Positions 57,672-64,000 of a DNA stretch of 64,000 nt are shown piece after piece. Positions within the stretch are counted from its first letter, which is position 1. Each line of letters opens with the position of its first letter. Location: IMG/VR virus record IMGVR_UViG_3300050821_004119, positions 1 to 64,000 of that record; one strand, written 5' to 3'. Under the pieces are notes generated by a model. That model searched no databases, was not told the DNA's origin, and was given only the letters and a program-made list of their open reading frames with translations. The position numbers were made by a program, and so were the translations under genes. The stretch comes from a virus.

Positions 57672-60026
57672 ATGGGTATATCAAATGCTGATTGGCATCG
57701 TAAAAGCCTACAAATCACGAATCAAAATCTTCGAGGAACGAATGCATCCTCGGGACGGTCTTCTGTTGGTCCCCGTGGTATTGATAAGGCTATTCAAGTC
57801 GGCGGTAAAACCGGCGGCGGTATTGGTGTTAATGCAGTTAATACTGATCAATTAGGAAATATTCAAACCTCAACACATTTGAATTTGCAACATTCCATTC
57901 TTCCGTTAGTCTCAGATGCAACGATTGTTATTACCACAACGAATGCAACGCATACGGCTGATATTCAAATCTATGGCGCTGGTGGCGTTGGAACGAATAT
58001 CTCGATATATCGACCAGATGGTTCGATAATGCTTTCGCCTCCTGTACTGGCAACGACGCAATCACATGACTTCGGTTCTACTGGCGTGTCCGTTTATATC
58101 CAGGTTTATTACGACGTTTTTCATGATGCACTTGGTAATGGTAAATTCATTGCGGTTTGGTCTAGTTCTGCATTTACCGCTCCTCAATTAAATGTTGCCT
58201 TTCAGGATGCAAAGGTCCCGTTTCTTGCATCTCCTGGTAACACGAATACACATTTGGCAACCGGAACCGCTGGGACATATACTAATACGACCTTCGGGGC
58301 ATATGGCACTTCTGGTGGAGCAGGGACACTTGGACTTACCACTATCGCGGGAGAAACTGGCCCGGCGATTACGCTTGCTTCTGCGGATTCCTCAATAACA
58401 ATTACTCCGGTCGTCAATAACATCGACTTCGCAGTTAATCATATTGATGCCTCTAAGGTGACAACAGGCTTACTTGCTCTTGCTCGCGGAGGAACGCATA
58501 CCGATCTATCAGCGACAGGCGGAGCACACAAGTTTCTGTCCCAAGCAACAGTCGGTTCTGATATTACAGTCGTACAACCTGCGTTTACGGATATTAGTGG
58601 TGTGGCCTCGGCGGCTCAATTACCTAATCCGACCGCAACAACATTAGGAGGAATAGAGTCTCTTGCTGCCGTTACTTCAAAGTGGATTAACACGATTAGT
58701 ACTGCTGGAGTACCTAGTGCAACACAACCTGCTTTTACGGACATCTCAGGAACCTTAGCTTCCACACAGATGCCTGCCCTTACTGGCGATGTGACTTCTA
58801 CTATAGATACCGTTGTTACAACATTGGCGGCTATTCAGGGTGTTCCGATCATATATAATCCTCCATTGTCCCCCGGAGATGTTCTTCAATATAACGGGAT
58901 TGATTGGGTTCCTTCGGCTGGTGGGATTATTAATGGTCAGATTTTATTTTTAGATAAGACTGCCGATGGAGTAATTGCGACATATAACAAGATTCAAACG
59001 ACTCCTGATACTTCAGCAGAGGCTTCAAATTCAGCTACTTGTTCTACCTCAAAGACGTTAATACAATCGTACGTAACGGCGATTGGATTTCCTGGAACAT
59101 CATTAATTCCTGCTGGTTCCTGGGCACAGAATATGTATACTCAGATTTCTAATGCTTCTGGTACTACGACATTAACATTAGATGTTTATTCCAGAACACA
59201 ACCTGGGGGAGTGGAAACATTATTGTTCTCAACAAATCAGGTAATTAGCGGTCTAGGAACTACGGTAAACTTTATTGAATGGCTATCGGTGCAACCGGCC
59301 TTTACTGTGAATTTCACTGATCGAATCGTGATTAAAGTATCTGGAACCGTCACGGGTTCTAACAAAACTGTATCTGTGTTTACTAATGGAACGACACATT
59401 ATAGTAATGTTCAAACTCCTATTACGACTACGAATGCGGTTTCCGCTCACGTTGTTAATACGATTGCAACAGCGACTTATACGGCATTACAGTCAGATGT
59501 CGCAAAAATGTTGCTTTTTACGGACAATGCAGCGATTACAATGACATTGCCACAGGCTGGCTCAAGTGGTAATTTTGCGAACGGTTGGTATACAATTGTT
59601 CATAACGCTGGAAATAATACCCTGACGATTATGCCTACTACATCATTAATTGACGGTGATGGAAGTGTATTGCTCACGGCAAATCAATCTGTTTGGTTAG
59701 TGTCCGATGGAACAAATTATTGGACGGCTTCTGCTAAACCTCTGTTCGCAGACATTGGCGGAACCTGCGCGGTAAATCAGGGTGGTACTGGTCTTACATC
59801 ATACACGACCGGCGACATCCTGTATGCCTCTGGGGCGACGATACTTGCTAAGTTATCCGACGTAGCCGTAGGGTCGGTCCTCGTGTCTGGGGGCGTCGGC
59901 GTGGCCCCTACGTACTCAACGACACCGGCGGTGTCCGGCGCGAATATCACGGCTTCCACAATTCCTACCACAGCGATGGTAAATATACTTGCTCAAATTG
60001 CAGCAGCATGCTCAATGAGGTTTTGA
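57672..60026 (+). CDS. Tail fiber/receptor-binding protein, 784 aa
   Basis: AGGAG upstream. Repetitive Thr/Ala/Gly-rich sequence with FTDISG repeats (PAFTDISGVASAAQLPNPTA, PAFTDISGTLASTQMPAL) and ALARGGTHTDLSATGG..., the style of phage fiber shafts. The C-terminal 150 residues (QSDVAKMLLFTDNAAITMTL...) contain another beta domain. Likely host recognition. Confidence 0.8.
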   Translation: MGISNADWHRKSLQITNQNLRGTNASSGRSSVGPRGIDKAIQVGGKTGGGIGVNAVNTDQLGNIQTSTHLNLQHSILPLVSDATIVITTTNATHTADIQIYGAGGVGTNISIYRPDGSIMLSPPVLATTQSHDFGSTGVSVYIQVYYDVFHDALGNGKFIAVWSSSAFTAPQLNVAFQDAKVPFLASPGNTNTHLATGTAGTYTNTTFGAYGTSGGAGTLGLTTIAGETGPAITLASADSSITITPVVNNIDFAVNHIDASKVTTGLLALARGGTHTDLSATGGAHKFLSQATVGSDITVVQPAFTDISGVASAAQLPNPTATTLGGIESLAAVTSKWINTISTAGVPSATQPAFTDISGTLASTQMPALTGDVTSTIDTVVTTLAAIQGVPIIYNPPLSPGDVLQYNGIDWVPSAGGIINGQILFLDKTADGVIATYNKIQTTPDTSAEASNSATCSTSKTLIQSYVTAIGFPGTSLIPAGSWAQNMYTQISNASGTTTLTLDVYSRTQPGGVETLLFSTNQVISGLGTTVNFIEWLSVQPAFTVNFTDRIVIKVSGTVTGSNKTVSVFTNGTTHYSNVQTPITTTNAVSAHVVNTIATATYTALQSDVAKMLLFTDNAAITMTLPQAGSSGNFANGWYTIVHNAGNNTLTIMPTTSLIDGDGSVLLTANQSVWLVSDGTNYWTASAKPLFADIGGTCAVNQGGTGLTSYTTGDILYASGATILAKLSDVAVGSVLVSGGVGVAPTYSTTPAVSGANITASTIPTTAMVNILAQIAAACSMRF

Positions 60027-60030
60027 TTCA

Positions 60031-61098
60031 ATGATTCTATTAGACAGTACCCTTAAATCCCTGGAAGTCGTGTTGGCTGGTGCAAAAACCACTACCGATT
60101 GTCCTTATGTCTCATCCTTTATGGACATCAGCCAAAGTACCTTTGGGATGTCAGGAGCTTCGTCTTCTGATGGTACTTCAAATGGCGTGACGACTGTTGC
60201 TGTAATTGCTGCTCCTGCTGCTAGTACAACTAGACAAGTTAAGTATTTCAGTCTATTTAATGCCGATACGGCGGCGGTTACGCCTACGATTCGTTACAAT
60301 GACAACGCAACGATCAGAAAGATTATAACTGTTACATTGCAGGTCGGGGAACGTCTTGATTTTATTTGTGAAAAGGGCTGGACAACATTCGATAACGTAG
60401 GGAATGTGAAACAATCTTTTAGCTATCCGACCGAACCTGTTAATACGGTTCTAGCTGGACCTTCTTCTGGTAGTGCGGCTGTTCCGACGTTTCGATCACT
60501 GGTGTTAGCTGATCTTCCCGAGGCGACAACAGGAGCTGTTTTATATTCACAAGGCGTGAGTACTCCTTCGATCTATACGACTACCCCAACAATATCAGGA
60601 GTTACCTTACAACCTTCAGCTACAGGTTCATATCCAAGTATTGATACTGGATCAAATCCACTAATTTTTACTAACTCTTCCAATGTTAATGTTAATTATG
60701 GAAATGGTCATATGGGGCAATTTAAGGTATGGGATGGAGGTACTGTTAATAATGTTCTTATAACTCCGACTTCATTTGGTTTCTCCGGTGGCACCAGTTC
60801 TTTTCAAGACAAGACAGTACAAATAAACACAGGTTTTATACCTCCATCATTTTTGGCTAACGGTGGTCTAACTGCAAGTACTATTCATATTGTTAATGAT
60901 ACAATCACGGCTCCTGCTGGCGTAACGACAACAGTAACTTTTAGTGGCAATGCAATATTTGCAAACACGCAATATAATATATTAATTACGAATGAAACAA
61001 CATTTGCAACAATCACACCGGCTACTAAATTGACAACTGGATTTACTTTTCCTTCAGTTGCTTCAACTGTTTACACATTCACATGTATAGGGGCTTAA
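60031..61098 (+). CDS. Putative minor tail/fiber-tip protein, 355 aa
   Basis: Beta-rich with RQVKYFSLFNADTAAVTPTI... and TLQVGERLDFICEKGWTTFD, a segment found in phage tail proteins. The middle repeats the fiber-type phrase TNTVLAGPSSGSAAVPTFRSL. It follows the fiber gene by 4 nt, so it probably forms part of the same appendage. Confidence 0.62.
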   Translation: MILLDSTLKSLEVVLAGAKTTTDCPYVSSFMDISQSTFGMSGASSSDGTSNGVTTVAVIAAPAASTTRQVKYFSLFNADTAAVTPTIRYNDNATIRKIITVTLQVGERLDFICEKGWTTFDNVGNVKQSFSYPTEPVNTVLAGPSSGSAAVPTFRSLVLADLPEATTGAVLYSQGVSTPSIYTTTPTISGVTLQPSATGSYPSIDTGSNPLIFTNSSNVNVNYGNGHMGQFKVWDGGTVNNVLITPTSFGFSGGTSSFQDKTVQINTGFIPPSFLANGGLTASTIHIVNDTITAPAGVTTTVTFSGNAIFANTQYNILITNETTFATITPATKLTTGFTFPSVASTVYTFTCIGA

Positions 61099-61099
61099 T

Positions 61100-61294
61100 A
61101 TGGATAACGCACCAACTTCCGAACAAACTGCACAGGCTGAGGCTATTATCACCAGGTTGAATACACCAACTACACCTAATGCTGCTCAAATTGCTATGAC
61201 TGCCTACCAAGCCGCCTACGCGTCCAAGGACGTTACTGCCCTAGCCCAGGCCATCGCCGACCTTATCGCTGCGGGATCAGGTATCCCATTGTAA
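61100..61294 (+). CDS. Hypothetical Ala-rich protein, 64 aa
   Basis: Helical Ala/Thr/Gln-rich protein ending GSGIPL, one base after the fiber-tip gene. May be a small chaperone or appendage subunit. Unknown. Confidence 0.55.
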   Translation: MDNAPTSEQTAQAEAIITRLNTPTTPNAAQIAMTAYQAAYASKDVTALAQAIADLIAAGSGIPL

Positions 61295-61298
61295 GGTC

Positions 61299-61336
61299 AC
61301 ATTCCTGAGATACTCCCAATATTTCAGGAATGTTTT
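61299..61336 (+). terminator. Terminator-like hairpin ending the tail cluster
   Basis: ACATTCCTGA (61299-61308) pairs with TCAGGAATGT (61324-61333), followed by TTTC. The left arm also resembles the dispersed motif (GGTCACATTCCTGAGA, 61295-61310). Confidence 0.55.
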
Positions 61337-61373
61337 CGGCCTATTTTATACCTACGTGGAGATATTTTTAATC

Positions 61374-61673
61374 ATGAGAAATCCAATATTAATTGGTTCA
61401 ATGCTTCCGCTTGCTAATCTAGGCTTCGCGACCTCGGTTGTGAACCCGATTGCACAGTTTGGAACGAACCTGACCCAGCCTGAGGCACAAGTTTTATCCT
61501 CGCTTATTACGATTTGCGGTTCTTTCGGTGTAGCCCTGTTTATGTGGTTCCTGAATAACAACAAGAATAATCCTAATAAGAACAGAGAAGTCGTTACGTA
61601 CAGTCGTACTTCTCCTACGCCGCAACCCACTGAAATTATCAGTGATGTGAAAAAGGAAGTAAACAATTTATGA
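61374..61673 (+). CDS. Holin-like membrane protein, 99 aa
   Basis: ATG at 61374. Hydrophobic N-terminal segment (MRNPILIGSMLPLANLGFAT) and a clear span LITICGSFGVALFMWFL, then a polar, Asn/Lys-rich tail. Directly before the endolysin and overlapping it by 4 nt, as expected for a holin. The type cannot be fixed. Confidence 0.7.
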   Translation: MRNPILIGSMLPLANLGFATSVVNPIAQFGTNLTQPEAQVLSSLITICGSFGVALFMWFLNNNKNNPNKNREVVTYSRTSPTPQPTEIISDVKKEVNNL

Positions 61674-62284
61674 TTATCGACGTTTCGGAATTTCAGGGAG
61701 AAATCGAGTTCAAAAAGGTCGCAGACTCTAAAGAGATAAATGCCGTGTACATTCGCGCGACTCAAGGCGTTCATACCGTCGATTCAAAATTTGCTGAATA
61801 CCACGATGGTTTCAAGGCTGTGGGCATCCCCGTCGGGGCATACCACTTCTTCGAATTCATGGCAAATCCAGCACAACAAGCACAGCATTTCATCAATACA
61901 ATTGCTGGTCGCGAAGGTGATTTGATGCCGATGGTCGATTGCGAAGCTGGCGGACTTGTTGGACATTCTGATTTAGGCGATAAGATTCAGTGGTTACATA
62001 CATACAACCAGTTTTTGTTAAATCATATGGAAACTAAGAATCTATTGATTTATACGGCATTATCATTCTGGAATGATGAATATCATGGAACTGGTTCGTT
62101 TGCCGGGCATCCTTTATGGATTGCTGAGTATAATAACGACAAAGAACCAACGCTTCCTAATGGTTTTACAAAATGGACACTTTGGCAACATACCGATCAA
62201 GGTCATATTGCCGGGATTACCCAAAATACTGTGGACCTCAACCGTTTAAACGGACCTGATCTTTCTGATATTAAGAGAGTTTAA
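61670..62284 (+). CDS. Endolysin, GH25 lysozyme family
   Basis: 204 residues, a single catalytic domain: IIDVSEFQGEIEF (Asp4), YIRATQGVH, GAYHFFEF, MVDCEAG (Asp/Glu pair) and late WTLWQHTDQGHIAGI...VDLNRL are GH25 muramidase motifs. It cuts peptidoglycan at host lysis. No cell-wall-binding repeat and no signal peptide, so export depends on the holin. Confidence 0.93.
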   Translation: MIIDVSEFQGEIEFKKVADSKEINAVYIRATQGVHTVDSKFAEYHDGFKAVGIPVGAYHFFEFMANPAQQAQHFINTIAGREGDLMPMVDCEAGGLVGHSDLGDKIQWLHTYNQFLLNHMETKNLLIYTALSFWNDEYHGTGSFAGHPLWIAEYNNDKEPTLPNGFTKWTLWQHTDQGHIAGITQNTVDLNRLNGPDLSDIKRV

Positions 62285-63631
62285 ATGTCTATTAAAATGT
62301 ACGAACGTCATGAAATTACAATTGAATTAATTAATCAATGGGTAGCTGAATGCGAAACAGTTTCACAGGCAGCACGTAAATACCACAATCAAATTCATAG
62401 TAAAGTTCATGGCGTACCATCTACATATAATGGTGCTCGCCTGTTTATGTCCAATGTAATATCTGGTGGATCAGGGAAAGTAAATACAATTCCACCAGTG
62501 CTCGGAAATGCTGTTGAAAATCAAGCGTTAAATCGTATTCATGAATTGTTAATGGCATCAAATATTCCGGTCGAACAAATTGGTAAAATAGATAAAGTGC
62601 GTTTGTCTTCGGACGCAGTGAAGGTTCGTCAAGAAGATGGCTCAGATATTCTGACTCCGAAGTATCGCACAGGTATTACGATCTCTCCAATTTGGGCAGA
62701 AGGTCCTAAATGGCCTGTGATCGAACAGGGTCCTAGTCTCAATATTCAGTATGTACCGAAAGTGGAAGCCGTTTCTAATACGAAGACCAAGGTTTTCGGA
62801 TGGATGGACACGCAGATTTGGTACTATCGCAATATTGAAACAATGGAATTGACGCCTTTTCATGATATTGATGCTATCAATATCGGACTCGAAGCCCTTC
62901 GTCTATATCAACCTGATGTCCTTGTGATCGACGGTGACCTGATTGATATGGCTTCACACAGTAAATATCTCCAACTTCCAGAATTCCAATTGACATATCA
63001 ACCTTCAATTAATTTCACAACGAGATTAATCGGGAAGATGCGTTCGATTGTTGGTCCTAAATGCATTATTAAGTACGTACCAGGAAATCACGAGCGTCGT
63101 GCTGCCGAGTATGCTGCGATTAATGCGAAAGCAAACTACGGTATCAAGCGTGGAACATTCGAAGGCGAACTGCCGGACACATGGCCTGTGCAATCACTCC
63201 CGTATTTATTAAGACTCGAACAAGCGAACGTCGAATACTTGAATGAATACCCAGGTGGGGAATATTGGGTAAATCCTAATATCATTTTCACACATCAGCC
63301 GGAGAAAAATAAGGACATACGGGCAACATTGATTCACGGACATGAAGAGTCTGGGACAATGAAGTCTCATTCGGTTCATACAAGCTCTGGTATTAAAGTC
63401 TATCGTCGTTATTGCGTTCCAGGTTTCGGTCGTCAAGATAACAACACGGATAAAACTCTCTTGAGTGCGACCGCTGTTACCTCTAACAGGGCTAAGAAGT
63501 CAGGCAACCAGGCGTTCTGTACGATTGACATCGTTCGCGAGGACTTGTTTCAGGTTCTAGTTCATGATATTATGAATGGAGAATGTTCATTCTACGGTAA
63601 ACATCTTCAGTCCAAGGATCTAAAGAAGTAG
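62285..63631 (+). CDS. Calcineurin-like metallophosphoesterase, 448 aa
   Basis: DGDLIDMASHSKY (metal ligands), GNHERRAAE and LIHGHEES are the phosphoesterase motifs, in the order GDxxD, GNHE, GHxH-like. The N-terminal about 120 residues contain an HTH-like segment (ETVSQAARKYHNQIHSK). Located after the endolysin, downstream of structural genes; substrate unknown (nucleotide, DNA end or phospho-protein). Confidence 0.83.
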   Translation: MSIKMYERHEITIELINQWVAECETVSQAARKYHNQIHSKVHGVPSTYNGARLFMSNVISGGSGKVNTIPPVLGNAVENQALNRIHELLMASNIPVEQIGKIDKVRLSSDAVKVRQEDGSDILTPKYRTGITISPIWAEGPKWPVIEQGPSLNIQYVPKVEAVSNTKTKVFGWMDTQIWYYRNIETMELTPFHDIDAINIGLEALRLYQPDVLVIDGDLIDMASHSKYLQLPEFQLTYQPSINFTTRLIGKMRSIVGPKCIIKYVPGNHERRAAEYAAINAKANYGIKRGTFEGELPDTWPVQSLPYLLRLEQANVEYLNEYPGGEYWVNPNIIFTHQPEKNKDIRATLIHGHEESGTMKSHSVHTSSGIKVYRRYCVPGFGRQDNNTDKTLLSATAVTSNRAKKSGNQAFCTIDIVREDLFQVLVHDIMNGECSFYGKHLQSKDLKK

Positions 63632-63641
63632 GATTTCAGTC

Positions 63642-64000
63642 ATGGCAAAATCTAATCCGGCTGGACATGTCTATTTAATGGGCGACATTGATGATAAACC
63701 AAATGTCGATGAGAATGTTGCCTTTCGTGCGATTACTTCAATGCTTGATATTCACAAAAAACTGAGACTAACGATTCCAATTACTCTATTTCTATCTACA
63801 TACGGTGGAGATGTAAGTATGACATGGACGATATTCTCAGTTATTGATCGTATTCGCAGAGAAGGTCGTAAGGTCAATGGACATGTACTTGGTGCGGCAC
63901 AAAGTGGAGGGTTTTATATCCTTCAACATTGTGATCAAAGAATTGCAGAGTCATCTTCTTCTTTCATGGTTCATGAATTTCAAAGCAGTGCTACCGGAAG
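63642..64000 (+). CDS. ClpP-like serine protease, partial at the window edge
   Basis: The visible 119 residues include VYLMGDIDD, LFLSTYGGDVSMTWTIFSVI (the oxyanion-loop GG), GAAQSGGFYILQHCDQRI (catalytic Ser in the S-G motif) and SSFMVHEFQS (catalytic His), the ClpP/SppA-type fold. ClpP-like proteins often act as phage prohead proteases, but this one lies far from the capsid genes, so another role, such as regulatory proteolysis, is possible. Confidence 0.83.
   Translation, partial: MAKSNPAGHVYLMGDIDDKPNVDENVAFRAITSMLDIHKKLRLTIPITLFLSTYGGDVSMTWTIFSVIDRIRREGRKVNGHVLGAAQSGGFYILQHCDQRIAESSSSFMVHEFQSSATG

Overview
The window is part of the genome of a tailed double-stranded DNA bacteriophage (Caudoviricetes) with a long non-contractile (siphovirus-like) tail. 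The evidence is a complete head, tail and lysis cassette (terminase, portal, protease/scaffold, capsid, frameshifted tail chaperone, 1906-residue tape measure, fibers, holin, endolysin) beside a phage replication module, and nothing that looks like host chromosome. Both edges cut genes (DNA polymerase at the left, ClpP-like protease at the right), so the genome is longer than 64 kb. The host is not identifiable. Several Sec signal peptides ending in AxA, a lipoprotein and a flavin-type thymidylate synthase suggest a Gram-negative host, but this is inference.

Layout. 1-18.8 kb, minus strand: a tightly packed replication, recombination and nucleotide operon with DNA polymerase III alpha, HerA/FtsK-like ATPase, dATP/dGTP diphosphohydrolase-like protein, DnaG-DnaB primase-helicase, UvsW-like helicase, P-loop kinase, RuvC-like resolvase, RecA-like recombinase, SSB candidate, Cas4/AddB-like nuclease and ThyX. 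Many 18-60 residue genes are inserted between them, mostly through ATGA, GTGA or TAATG stop/start overlaps. 18.86-19.39 kb: a non-coding, hairpin-rich stretch that is a candidate large structured RNA, followed by a small plus-strand gene and a terminator. 19.6-23.2 kb, minus: an array of microgenes (several CxxC proteins) and a sigma-like HTH protein. 23.4-26.95 kb, plus: short early-type transcription units, each with a repeated promoter module (TTTACA, 41-42 bp, then GATA-type box) and usually a terminator. They encode tiny secreted, membrane or cytosolic proteins, and include a hammerhead ribozyme just upstream of a small lipoprotein gene. 26.95-28.0 kb: a 1-kb non-coding control region with a repeated TGTCACnnTCCTGrAG motif, a strong promoter and a candidate small RNA. 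28.0-31.4 kb: tRNA-Asp, tRNA-Glu, an HNH endonuclease, a serine recombinase, dCMP deaminase and small genes. 31.4-61.3 kb, plus: morphogenesis genes in canonical order. 61.3-64 kb: holin, GH25 endolysin, metallophosphoesterase and ClpP-like protease.

How it works together. The minus operon makes a largely phage-encoded replisome, and dCMP deaminase plus ThyX feed dTMP synthesis. The structural genes are led by at least two matching candidate late promoters (35.7 and 44.7 kb), each beginning with the motif that is clustered in the 27-kb control region. This suggests one DNA-binding factor acts at all these sites. The best candidates for new biology are the hammerhead ribozyme with a competing post-cleavage hairpin, the 500-nt structured RNA, the dispersed motif, the candidate sRNA at 27.8 kb, three adjacent signal-peptide proteins behind the capsid gene, and a glycosyltransferase behind the tail-tube gene.
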